From the NCBI GenBank assembly GCA_020341875.1, contig CP070839.1, forward strand, positions 1,627,456 to 1,653,122: a DNA stretch of 25,667 bases, in the 5' to 3' direction. Source of the DNA: Candidatus Zixiibacteriota bacterium (GTDB taxonomy: Bacteria > Zixibacteria > MSB-5A5 > SM1-73). A program made the position numbers and the translations under genes. Under the pieces are notes generated by a model. It had not been told where the DNA came from and did no database searches. It was given only the letters and a program-made list of their open reading frames with translations. Shown here piece after piece: positions 13,860-21,539 of this stretch; within the stretch, counting starts at the first letter, position 1, and the number at the start of each line of letters is the position of its first letter.

Positions 13860-16034
13860 CTACCGGATGGTGAGCTCTTCGAGCAGATTCTCGGCGGGAT
13901 AGACTTTGTCCAGCAGAAACAGGACGTAGCGGATATCCACATTGATCGCTCTGGTGATCTCCGGCTCGAAAAGATAATCCGCGCTGATGCTCTCGTAGTT
14001 TCCATCGAAGGCCAGCCCGACCAATTGACCTCTGCCGTTCATCACCGGGCTGCCAGAGTTGCCGTTGGTTATGTCGTGGGTGGAAAGAAAGTTGACCGGA
14101 ACGTCTCCGATGGACGCATCAAGATAGGAACCGAAGTCCCGCTTTGAATAGACTTCCTCAAGCTCCTTGGGAGCGTCGAACGGTTCCTCACCCGTGTCCT
14201 TTTCCATCACGCCGGTTAGGCTGGTCAGGTGGCTATAGGCGACCGCGTCCCGAGGAACGTAACCTTTGACCGTACCGTAGTTGAAGCGAATGGTCCCGTT
14301 GGCGTCCGGATAGAAATCTCTTTTTTTCCACTCGGCATAGGCCTGGATCAATTTCGGCTCCAGCCTGGTGAGGGCGCCGGAGAATTCTTTGCGTTTTGCC
14401 CGCAGCTCTTCCCTGTCCTCCTCTAACTCTCTGGCAAAATCGATGAAGGGATCGTTCAGTTTCTCCAACTCCTCCTTGCTCATGTTGAACATCCTGAGCC
14501 TCTCCTCCACCGACCCCAGCCGGGTTCTCCGGTAAAGGTCGTCCACAAATTGTTCCACCAGACTCTCTTTGTCCGCGTTTTGCTTTCCTTCGAAGCTCTT
14601 CTCTGTCGCAGCCATCTTCCGACCCGGAGGAAGTTCGAGAGCCTTCAGCAGAAAGTAGGCCAGGACCTCTTTGTCAGCGGAGGGAACAAGATTGACCTGA
14701 GCCTCTTCCAGCCATTCTCTTGTATCCAGGGTGTCTCTATCTTGATAACCCGGTTCTCTGTCCGGATCTTCTTTCTTTTTTTCTAGAGTCCATTTATAGA
14801 TGGTGGAGGCAAAATCCAAGAATTTCGAGCGATAAGTCATCCAGTTGATCACAAATCTCTTCTCTTCATATTTCTTGCGCTCTTTGTATAGGCTGTCCAG
14901 CTCAGGCAGGATGCCGCCATACTTTTTGTAAAGCCCTCGATTCGCGTTCAAAAACTCGCTCAGCAGTCTCTCCTCCTCCTTCTTCATTCGGAGCATTTGG
15001 GCTCTTCGAAACCCTTCCAGCATCCCCTGATTCTTCTTCAGATAGTTGTTCAGACCTTTGATCGTGGAGGACAGTCTGATGGCAACGGAGGAATCTCCAG
15101 CCGAGGCATCTTCAAGAATGGAGATTACCTCCTTGCGGGTCTGAATGTCTCTGGGATAATCGTGGTTCACCTTCTCGTCGATGAAAAACGAGTTCTCGTA
15201 GCGTCTGGTCTTTCCCGGGAATCCGATCAGCATCACGAAGCCGCCTTCCCCCACTCCGGAGGAGGAGAGCTCAAGATACGCCTTTGAATCATAGGGGACG
15301 TTTTCCCCGGAGTATTCCGCTGATTTCCCATCCGGAGCCACATAGGCCCTAAGGAAGGCGAAATCTCCGGCGTGCCGGGGCCACATCCAGTTGTCTATCT
15401 CTCCCCCGTAATCGCCGATGGAACTGGGCGGAACGAAGACCAGCCTTACGTCCCTGATCTTGAAATAGGTGAACAGGTAGTATTGGCTCCCCCCGTACAT
15501 GCTGGCCAGCCTGCACTTTACGTCTTGGCCTTCTTCAGCCTCCCGGATGATCTTCTTGGAGACCTTTTCGATGGCCTGGTATCTTTCAAGATCGGACATC
15601 CTTTCCTTCACCGCTCCCAGAACCTTCCCGGTTACGTCCTCCATCGACTTGAGCACGCTGAGGTCATATCCGATCGCCGGGAGTTCCTCTTCCTTGGTCT
15701 GGGCATAGAACCCGTCTCTCAGATAGTTGTGCTCCGGTGTACTCTGCCTCTGAACCGCTCCAAAGGCTACGTGGTGATTGGTTATGATCAACCCCTCCAC
15801 GGACACAAAGGAACCACTCGAGCCGCGAACTCTGACCACCGCATCGGCGACCCCGCCTCCGTCAGGATCATAGATCTGCTCCGGAGCGAGCTCAAGTCCG
15901 AGGGCCCTCAGACTATCAATGGGGAGTTTATCAATCGAATTCAAAAGCCACATCCCCTCCTCGGCATAGGAGCCCGACGACAGAACAGCCAAAACACACA
16001 GGCCCGCGACAATCAGAAATGATCTTTTCAGCAT
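13860..16034 (-). CDS. S46 family dipeptidyl-peptidase (DPP7-type)
   Basis: S46 enzymes are periplasmic serine exopeptidases that release dipeptides from oligopeptide N-termini. From the ATG at 16034 (GGAGG six bases upstream) the protein has 724 residues, with a clear signal peptide ending near SSGSYA-EE. The longer frame to 16091 lacks such a signal. The chymotrypsin-like parts are VEGLIITNHHVAFGAVQ with the catalytic His (residues 87-88), NWMWPRHAGDFAFLRAY and ITNGNSGSPVMNGRGQLVG with the catalytic Ser. A large helical insert lies between. Eighteen residues after that Ser is Gly (in AFDGNYES); DPP11 enzymes have Arg there, so preference for hydrophobic rather than acidic P1 residues is inferred. 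Confidence 0.93.
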   Translation of the reverse strand: MLKRSFLIVAGLCVLAVLSSGSYAEEGMWLLNSIDKLPIDSLRALGLELAPEQIYDPDGGGVADAVVRVRGSSGSFVSVEGLIITNHHVAFGAVQRQSTPEHNYLRDGFYAQTKEEELPAIGYDLSVLKSMEDVTGKVLGAVKERMSDLERYQAIEKVSKKIIREAEEGQDVKCRLASMYGGSQYYLFTYFKIRDVRLVFVPPSSIGDYGGEIDNWMWPRHAGDFAFLRAYVAPDGKSAEYSGENVPYDSKAYLELSSSGVGEGGFVMLIGFPGKTRRYENSFFIDEKVNHDYPRDIQTRKEVISILEDASAGDSSVAIRLSSTIKGLNNYLKKNQGMLEGFRRAQMLRMKKEEERLLSEFLNANRGLYKKYGGILPELDSLYKERKKYEEKRFVINWMTYRSKFLDFASTIYKWTLEKKKEDPDREPGYQDRDTLDTREWLEEAQVNLVPSADKEVLAYFLLKALELPPGRKMAATEKSFEGKQNADKESLVEQFVDDLYRRTRLGSVEERLRMFNMSKEELEKLNDPFIDFARELEEDREELRAKRKEFSGALTRLEPKLIQAYAEWKKRDFYPDANGTIRFNYGTVKGYVPRDAVAYSHLTSLTGVMEKDTGEEPFDAPKELEEVYSKRDFGSYLDASIGDVPVNFLSTHDITNGNSGSPVMNGRGQLVGLAFDGNYESISADYLFEPEITRAINVDIRYVLFLLDKVYPAENLLEELTIR

Positions 16035-16154
16035 ATTGTTCCTCCATGTGAGAACCACCGCCAAGATAACGACTCTGATAGGGATAAACAAGGACTAAAT
16101 CTAAAGGGTCGGAGACTGGAGGGCTAGCGGGGACCGATACGAGGTGAGGAGTGT

Positions 16155-17273
16155 TCATTCATCATTGGTGGACGATGACGACTCGCCGTAAATCCGCCAC
16201 CGGCAGTCCTGAACGGGACAATCGAATTCTCTCAGCTGTTGCACCACCGATTTGTGCTCGGCTCCGAACCAGAGTTCTTCTGGAGGCAGGGTGAAGATGT
16301 TGCCGAAGGACGTGCCCTGTGGAAGGCGAGCGAAGTGAGGGCAGGGGTAAACCTCTCCGGTAGGATTCACTATCAGCTGTCTGAGGGAGGCCGAACACCC
16401 ACCACCGGTGGCCCTTCGGCTCTCGATCTCTCCGTAGACCGGGAAAGGACTGTACTCATGCCGCAATTCCGGAATCAGGTCGTCTACCTGGTCTATCTGA
16501 TCAGGAAGCAGGCCATCTGGTACTCTTCGGCCAATCCGAAACTGGATATAATCGACCCCTGTGTCTCTGGCCAGACGAGTCATCTGCTCCATGAAGTTCA
16601 CGTTGGCCTGACACAGACGAACCTGAGCAGCCATCACGAGCTTCGATTCCCTTCCTTCTCTCTCCGAGACGAGCCTTTCGATGTTCGCCAGCACCTTCTG
16701 GAATTCTCGTGGGCCCGGGGGACGATGAATCTGATCATACACTTCGTCGTTGCTTGCGTCCAGATTGACTATTAGAAAGGAAAAGCCCTCCACCAGGAGT
16801 TTGGCCGTGGTCGAATCGAGTGAAGTACCGTTGGTCAGCAGGCTCACCTCAAAACGCCCTTGAACGCACATTTCGCCGAACCTGTGAAACTCCGGGTGAG
16901 TAGTAGGCTCTCCACCTCCACGCAGATCGATGAACTTGACTTTCAGAGAGTGCAGGCGGGAGAGCAGGCCTTCCAAGCTCTCCGAATCAAGAACCATTCT
17001 TTCGCTTTTGCGGTCGGATCCGTGTGGGCATTCTATACAGTTGTGCGTGCAACTATATGAGAGACAGACGCTGGCACTCACCGGGTAAGGGATGCCCTCC
17101 TCCGGGTGCCTTCTTGTCTTTAGAGCACCCCTCTCGATCATCGCCCTGTCAAAAGGAGAAAGCTTCTCCGGAGGACTTGACTGGTGCACGGCTTCAGCCC
17201 GGGGAAAAACGGCGACCGTTCTTAGCTCGGCTTCTTTCTCTGCATCCAGCCCCAGGTAATCTCTGATTCTCAA
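16155..17273 (-). CDS. Radical SAM protein with C-terminal Cys cluster
   Basis: The 372-residue protein has the radical SAM cluster motif C-x3-C-x2-C at Cys75, Cys79 and Cys82 (SCTHNCIEC), a GGGEPTTHP segment for SAM binding, and SLLTNGTSL. The C-terminal quarter carries GGGCSASLRQLIVNPTGEVY, PCPHF, and a further CPVQDC, which looks like a SPASM or Twitch domain binding extra iron-sulphur clusters. Such proteins usually modify peptides or small molecules. No precursor peptide is obvious nearby. The start is TTG with AGGAG seven bases upstream. It lies between fliW and the S46 peptidase, with 158- and 120-base gaps, so it need not belong to the motility operon. Confidence 0.88.
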   Translation of the reverse strand: MRIRDYLGLDAEKEAELRTVAVFPRAEAVHQSSPPEKLSPFDRAMIERGALKTRRHPEEGIPYPVSASVCLSYSCTHNCIECPHGSDRKSERMVLDSESLEGLLSRLHSLKVKFIDLRGGGEPTTHPEFHRFGEMCVQGRFEVSLLTNGTSLDSTTAKLLVEGFSFLIVNLDASNDEVYDQIHRPPGPREFQKVLANIERLVSEREGRESKLVMAAQVRLCQANVNFMEQMTRLARDTGVDYIQFRIGRRVPDGLLPDQIDQVDDLIPELRHEYSPFPVYGEIESRRATGGGCSASLRQLIVNPTGEVYPCPHFARLPQGTSFGNIFTLPPEELWFGAEHKSVVQQLREFDCPVQDCRWRIYGESSSSTNDE

Positions 17274-17431
17274 GAAAGTTCTCCTGTTTCGTTATCTGCG
17301 AAGGTTATGAAAGATCACCCGTGAGGGGAAGAGTATTCTCGTGTCGTGAAAGAAGTTTTAGTCGGACCGCCGATTCGGTTTGGCCATCGATCTCGGGATC
17401 CTACCCGGTCCTTGAAGCACAAGAGTGCGCT

Positions 17432-17905
17432 TTATGCAGGTCCTCTCTTGTTCAGGCGTTTTCTCCGCAGGCGCTTTTTGACCTCATCCAGGAGATAGTG
17501 TTTGGTGGTGTAGGGACTGTTGGACATCACCGCCTGCTTGGCTAACTGTCTTTTCGGATTTATCACCAGGGGACCCAAAAGATCGGCAGAAGCCAAGCTG
17601 GCGTCCTGAGGAACTGTGACGATCACGTAAGTGATCAGATCCTTCGAGTTGGCATATTTCAGCTCCTCCAACTCCTTCTCGTCGATCTCCAGTTTGTAAT
17701 TGGGAAAGAAGTTGAGGGGATCCGCTATCACGAACGCCACGTTGGGGTCTTCCACGGACTGAAGCCACTTAAAGGGACCGGATCCTTCTTTCTCCAGGAG
17801 TATATAGCGCGTCAGTTGAGAGAATCCCAGGATGCCCTTGGGAAGGACGATTATCTCGTTTTCTTCGAAATCGAGCTCTCCGAATTTCGTGGCAACGAAC
17901 TTCAT
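17432..17905 (-). CDS. fliW: Flagellar assembly factor FliW
   Basis: FliW binds flagellin; when freed by flagellin export it binds CsrA and relieves repression of flagellin translation. The 157-residue protein matches the family along its length: KFGELDFEENEIIVLPKGILGF, FKWLQSVEDPNVAFVIADP, the ITYVIVTVPQDASLASADLLGP stretch and LVINPKRQLAKQAVM. The C-terminus is basic (KKRLRRKRLNKR). ATG at 17905 follows GGGGAGCTGGAAT, which contains a GGA. The 176-base gap to the upstream small gene holds a CCGG/CCGG hairpin just before the start, a possible CsrA target. csrA is two genes upstream. Confidence 0.95.
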   Translation of the reverse strand: MKFVATKFGELDFEENEIIVLPKGILGFSQLTRYILLEKEGSGPFKWLQSVEDPNVAFVIADPLNFFPNYKLEIDEKELEELKYANSKDLITYVIVTVPQDASLASADLLGPLVINPKRQLAKQAVMSNSPYTTKHYLLDEVKKRLRRKRLNKRGPA

Positions 17906-18081
17906 TCCAGCTCCCCGGCATGACCGGACTTCAGAGATAGGTAGAGACTACGGAAGCCTTGTATCCTATTTCCCTTTGACCCCCCGGCAGGCGGCGCTCA
18001 CATGCTGTTCTTCTTTCATTCGAGCAGTGCGCGTCCTGCTAAAGGATCTACTCTGGAGGATCGTCTGGCTCAGTGAGCTTT

Positions 18082-18264
18082 TCAACCCTCTTCGTAATAA
18101 ACGAAGCTTGAATCGAAGGGCTTCCCATCTTCAGTGGTCTTCTTGGACGAGTTCGATGATCCGGAAGGACCGTCCTGACTTCGGTCCTGCCACCATCTTT
18201 TGTACTTCTCCACCTTTCGATTCAAATCCTCGCCCCGGTTTCTGTTTCCCTTTTTAAAAAACAT
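18082..18264 (-). CDS. Small basic hydrophilic protein downstream of csrA
   Basis: The 60-residue ORF begins three bases after the csrA stop (ATG at 18264, with AAAGGA about eight bases upstream; GTG at 18267 is also possible). The sequence starts MFFKKGNRNRGEDLNRKVEK, contains YKRWWQDR, and ends in a Ser/Gly/Lys-rich tail with SFVYYEEG. It has no membrane segment or known motif. Tight coupling to csrA suggests it is real and perhaps acts with CsrA or RNA, but that is inference. I do not recognise a family. Confidence 0.6.
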   Translation of the reverse strand: MFFKKGNRNRGEDLNRKVEKYKRWWQDRSQDGPSGSSNSSKKTTEDGKPFDSSFVYYEEG

Positions 18265-18267
18265 CAC

Positions 18268-18603
18268 TCATTCCTTTGGTTTTGCTTGATCTCCCGGTTC
18301 GGGATTATCCTTGTTTTTGGATCTGTCGGGTTGGGGAAATTCGGAGGTGGTCGCTTGCTCCGGCGGGTGATCCTGGCTCTCCTTCCACAAGTGGGCAATC
18401 GATGCGACCTCGTCCACAGTGCTGTCGACTGCTCTTCTGTTCTCCTCCTGGATCTTGAAGTATATCTCTTCTCTGTGTATGGCTACTTTATGCGGGGCGA
18501 TTATTCCCAGTCGCACCTGCCTCCCCCTCACCCCCAGTATGGTTATCTTGATGTCGTCTCCAATGGTAACGCTCTCTCCCAGCTTCCTTGTCAGAATAAG
18601 CAT
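18268..18603 (-). CDS. csrA: Carbon storage regulator CsrA with C-terminal extension
   Basis: CsrA is a dimeric RNA-binding protein that blocks ribosome access at GGA motifs, including on flagellin mRNA. Residues 1-60 are a standard CsrA: MLILTRKLGESVTIGDDIKI, ILGVRGRQVRLGIIAPHKVA, and the RNA-contacting IHREEIY. The protein has 111 residues, however, with about 45 extra ones after the usual end; these are rich in Pro, Gln, Asp, Glu and Lys and probably disordered. GAGGGG precedes the ATG. Upstream lie four GGA motifs and a sigma-28-like promoter. FliW, its protein antagonist, is encoded just downstream. Confidence 0.96.
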   Translation of the reverse strand: MLILTRKLGESVTIGDDIKITILGVRGRQVRLGIIAPHKVAIHREEIYFKIQEENRRAVDSTVDEVASIAHLWKESQDHPPEQATTSEFPQPDRSKNKDNPEPGDQAKPKE

Positions 18604-18621
18604 AGCCCCCTCGTACTTGGA

Positions 18622-18650
18622 TATCCTCTCCTGTCCTGTTTCAGCTTCCT
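18622..18650 (-). promoter_or_regulatory. Cluster of four GGA motifs in the csrA leader (putative CsrA sites)
   Basis: Between 20 and 50 bases before the csrA start the RNA-sense strand reads AGGAAGC, then ACAGGACAGGAGAGGATAT. The last motif, AGAGGATAT, is close to the CsrA consensus RUACARGGAUGU. Multiple closely spaced sites ahead of a start codon are typical of CsrA-repressed messages, so negative autoregulation is likely. Confidence 0.5.
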
Positions 18651-18708
18651 GGGCCCTGCGCGACCGAGAAGTGGATCAGGCGCCTTGCCAGAGGTTTACA
18701 TTTGATTA

Positions 18709-18735
18709 GAATCGGTACAAAATGCGGATTCCTTA
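18709..18735 (-). promoter_or_regulatory. Candidate sigma-28-like promoter for csrA
   Basis: TAAGGAAT (18735-18728) and ACCGATTC (18716-18709) are 11 bases apart. Each matches 5 of 8 positions of the sigma-28 boxes TAAAGTTT and GCCGATAA, including the CCGAT core. Spacing is right but the match is modest, so this is tentative. Confidence 0.35.
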
Positions 18736-18757
18736 ACTTTCCGTTCGGGCTTTTGTG

Positions 18758-19159
18758 TTATGATATCAGTTTGTTATTGGCCGAAACCGACTTGAGTCTT
18801 TTTACGTTCTCCAGTACCCTCTGACTTTCGGCCAAGACCATGTCCAACGATCGTTCGATCTTCTCCACCAGTTCCCTGTTTCTCTCCAGTTCTATCTCCC
18901 CGTGTCTGGAGAGCTTGTAGAGTCTCCCCACCTCCATTTTGACCACCCGGATCATCCTGGTTAAATCTGAGGTGATGCGGCCGGTGTGATCCACCAGATC
19001 CAAGAGGTCCTCGTATACCCGGGTGGAGATGTTCCCCGCCTCTCTGGACTTCAATGCCGCATAAGCTAAGTTGGCTGCCATACCCTTGGCCTGAGCGGCA
19101 AGCTCTTCCAACGCCTTTAGAACATCCGAGGCTTTTTCAGTCTCCTGTAACTTGACCAT
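18758..19159 (-). CDS. Uncharacterised all-helical protein in the motility cluster
   Basis: The 133-residue product is nearly all predicted helix with heptad-like spacing. It contains KASDVLKALEELAAQAKG, DLLDLVDHTGRITSDLTRMI and a charged C-terminal coil (RHGEIELERNRELVEKIERS). There is no Cys, membrane segment or known motif. AGGAAGGA lies just before the ATG. It sits 70 bases after a lone receiver domain and 154 bases before csrA, so it may be a helical-bundle partner of the receiver, a chaperone or a chemotaxis-type scaffold. None of these is supported by recognised homology. Confidence 0.8.
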   Translation of the reverse strand: MVKLQETEKASDVLKALEELAAQAKGMAANLAYAALKSREAGNISTRVYEDLLDLVDHTGRITSDLTRMIRVVKMEVGRLYKLSRHGEIELERNRELVEKIERSLDMVLAESQRVLENVKRLKSVSANNKLIS

Positions 19160-19229
19160 TGTCCTTCCTCGACATTTGACTTGTTTATGGGACCGGTTTT
19201 GCCAAAGGATTCAAGAGACCGACCCCCGG

Positions 19230-19646
19230 TCAGAAACTAATCAGCTCCTTTATCTTTTTCTTCAACTCGTCTAAGTTGGACGACTTCACCAGGTAGGCAT
19301 CTGCCAGCCACGACTGAAAGTCGTTCTTGTAGACCGAGTATGCCGAATTGAGTATGATGGGCCTATTTCCGTCCAGTTTTCTCAAACCGCCCAGTATCTC
19401 CAGGCCGTTTTGATCCTGGAGTTTGATGTCCAGAACCACCACGTCGGGCGATTCTGTCTCTGCCATCCTCAGGGCCTGTTCTCCGTTAGTGGCGGTTTTT
19501 ACCTGGTACCCTTCTTCCGTCAGTTCTTCCTGGTAGAGCTTGAGAATGTGGTCCTCATCATCCACCACCAGTACGCTCGGGTTCCTGGCCCGCTCGGGCC
19601 GTCTTGGCTTGGCTTGAGGATTCTCATTCAACTGTTTCTTTCTCAC
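19230..19646 (-). CDS. Stand-alone response regulator receiver protein
   Basis: The 138-residue protein is a CheY-like receiver with a 22-residue basic N-terminal tail and no output domain. The acidic pair Asp29-Asp30 (SVLVVDDED), the phospho-acceptor Asp73 (VVVLDIKLQD), the switch Ser101 (ILNSAYS) and Lys121 (LVKSSN) are all present. It starts at GTG with GGGAGGA just upstream, 27 bases after the histidine kinase, so the kinase is its likely donor. Output would be by protein contact, possibly with the helical protein encoded next. Confidence 0.95.
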   Translation of the reverse strand: MRKKQLNENPQAKPRRPERARNPSVLVVDDEDHILKLYQEELTEEGYQVKTATNGEQALRMAETESPDVVVLDIKLQDQNGLEILGGLRKLDGNRPIILNSAYSVYKNDFQSWLADAYLVKSSNLDELKKKIKELISF

Positions 19647-19673
19647 GCTCTCCTCCCTGTTTCAAGATTCGGT

Positions 19674-21458
19674 TTAGACTTTTGACGATTCCTCAGTCAC
19701 CGCATTGCCGGGCCGGGGCAGTTCCACATAAAAGGTGGAGCCTTTTCCCTGGCTGCTCTCCACGCCGATGCGGCCACCGTGGTTTTTGATTATCTCCGAG
19801 CTTATGGTCAGTCCCAGCCCGCACCCTTCGGGTTTGGTGGTGAAGAAGGAATCGAAGACTTTGCTCATGTGTTCATGAGAAATGCCGAAGCCGGTATCCT
19901 TCACCTCTATCTTGACCCAGCTTTCGGTCTGCCTGGTGGCGACCGACAGTATCCCTCCCTGGGGCATGGCCCAGACGGCGTTGCGGAAGATGTTCAACAA
20001 AGCCTGTCGTATGAGATCCGGATTCACCCGAACCGAAGAGAGATTTCGGGAGGCAGACGTGGTGATTGTGATCTTGCTGGAATCTATCTCCGGCTCCATC
20101 ATCTCGATGGTTTGGTACACCAGATCATTTAAGCTGGCTATTTCAAGATGAGACCTCTCAGGTTTGGAGAAATTCAACACGTTGTCCAAAACGTTCTCCA
20201 TCCTTTCCGTCTGCTTGGCGATTATCTTTATGTATTCGTGGTTGGGGTCACTGGCATCCATCTTCTTCAGAATCGAATGAGCGAATCCCCCGATGATAGT
20301 CATGGGATTTCTCAACTCATGTGCCACCTGTGAGGTGATCTGTCCCAGGACCGACAGCCTCTCCACCTTCAGGAGCCTCCGACTGCTTTCGGCGATCTTC
20401 CGGTTGGCCTCACTCAACTTCTGGACCTTCTCCTCCAGTTCCTGATAGAGCTGAGAGCTTTCTATGGCAGCGGAGGCATGATTTGCATATATGGAGAGGA
20501 GCTTAACGTCCTCCTCCTCAATGGCCTTTCGGGTCATCAAATTGTCGGCGATAATCACACCCAGCGTTTTACTCTTCGATATCAGAGGAGCCACCGCAAA
20601 GTGATCGGTACCCAGCAGGTCAAACAGATTCTTGGCTGATCTCTCCGCCCCCTTGGGCACGCTGAATGCTCTCCTGCTCAGCATCGACTGAATCAGCGGA
20701 TGCCTCTTATCCGAGACGGGGATTCTCAGCTCTCTCACCACCCGGTTCACCCGAACGTCCTTCTCCTTTAAGGCGTCCTTGTACGACCTGAGCACCTCTT
20801 CCAAGGACTGCTCCCTGGCTGAAAGCGAATCCCATATTCTCTTGGCCTCCTCCGGATCGGAGGGACCGATGGCCACCTTCCCCTCCAGGTCGTTTCCCGT
20901 CTGGTTCAGAAGCAGAAGGAAAGCGCGATTGAAACCCAGCCCCTGCCCGGCGGTAACTCCGATCAATACGATCTGGAGAATCTCCTCCAGATTCAGGGTA
21001 CTGGTTAAAACCTTTCCCAGCTCGCAGAGGATGGAAAGCTCGCTTATTTTCTTTTCCGATCTCGATTCTAAGTCCGACAGGTCCGATAGATCCTGCACCC
21101 AACCCAGAGCTCCGGCCGATTCTCCGGTTTCGTCTCTTTGGGGAACGACACGTATGAGAAGATTCGAATCCGCAGGGTCCGCGGCCTTAGCCGATACGGG
21201 CTTATCAGATTCCAGACAGGCCTGCACCTGCCGGGAAATTTGATTCCTAAGTGACCCCGCATCCTCTCCGGCCTTCCCATCGGTCGGCTTGAGATATCTG
21301 GACAGAAACCCGTTTACGTATTCCAGCTTTCCCTCAGGCGAGCTTCTGAATACCCCCATAGGCAGGTCATCCAGAAGTCCCTTCAAATTCGCCTGACCGG
21401 AGTCGGGCAGACAGACGGCCTTCTTCGATCTCAAAGCGTTCCTCACACTATTGGTCAT
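19674..21458 (-). CDS. Soluble PAS/GAF sensor histidine kinase
   Basis: The 594-residue kinase has no membrane segment. A PAS-like domain spans about residues 26-130 (GLLDDLPMGVFRSSPEGKLE). A GAF domain spans about 140-335, and a short coiled coil leads to HisKA with the phospho-acceptor His380 (SQVAHELRNPMTIIGGF). The ATPase domain is intact: N-box around Asn489-Asn493 (ALLNIFRNAVWAM), G1 DTGFGIS (521), F-box VFDSFFTTKPEG and G2 GLGL. The GAF domain carries a long insert. No good Shine-Dalgarno sequence precedes the ATG. It lies between the GAF protein gene and the receiver gene, and probably phosphorylates that receiver. Confidence 0.95.
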   Translation of the reverse strand: MTNSVRNALRSKKAVCLPDSGQANLKGLLDDLPMGVFRSSPEGKLEYVNGFLSRYLKPTDGKAGEDAGSLRNQISRQVQACLESDKPVSAKAADPADSNLLIRVVPQRDETGESAGALGWVQDLSDLSDLESRSEKKISELSILCELGKVLTSTLNLEEILQIVLIGVTAGQGLGFNRAFLLLLNQTGNDLEGKVAIGPSDPEEAKRIWDSLSAREQSLEEVLRSYKDALKEKDVRVNRVVRELRIPVSDKRHPLIQSMLSRRAFSVPKGAERSAKNLFDLLGTDHFAVAPLISKSKTLGVIIADNLMTRKAIEEEDVKLLSIYANHASAAIESSQLYQELEEKVQKLSEANRKIAESSRRLLKVERLSVLGQITSQVAHELRNPMTIIGGFAHSILKKMDASDPNHEYIKIIAKQTERMENVLDNVLNFSKPERSHLEIASLNDLVYQTIEMMEPEIDSSKITITTSASRNLSSVRVNPDLIRQALLNIFRNAVWAMPQGGILSVATRQTESWVKIEVKDTGFGISHEHMSKVFDSFFTTKPEGCGLGLTISSEIIKNHGGRIGVESSQGKGSTFYVELPRPGNAVTEESSKV

Positions 21459-21539
21459 TGGAACAGGTGGTTTCGATTCTCCAGCGGAGCCCTCAGCCGG
21501 CTCAAGGCCGGTTCTCTTCGGCCAAAGGGCGGATGATTT

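Noticed and set aside
15372..16022. 216-codon plus-strand ORF
   Set aside because: It is antisense to the S46 peptidase, with no ribosome site and no recognisable motif.
17415..17431. GCAC/GTGC hairpin after fliW as a terminator
   Set aside because: The stem is only four base pairs and no T-run follows.
17274..17431. Sigma-28 promoter before the radical SAM gene (TAAAACTT-N11-CGAGAATA)
   Set aside because: The -10 part matches only 3 of 8 consensus positions.
17906..18081. Cyclic di-GMP riboswitch in the fliW leader
   Set aside because: The conserved GEMM segments are absent; only a short hairpin and a GGA motif are visible.
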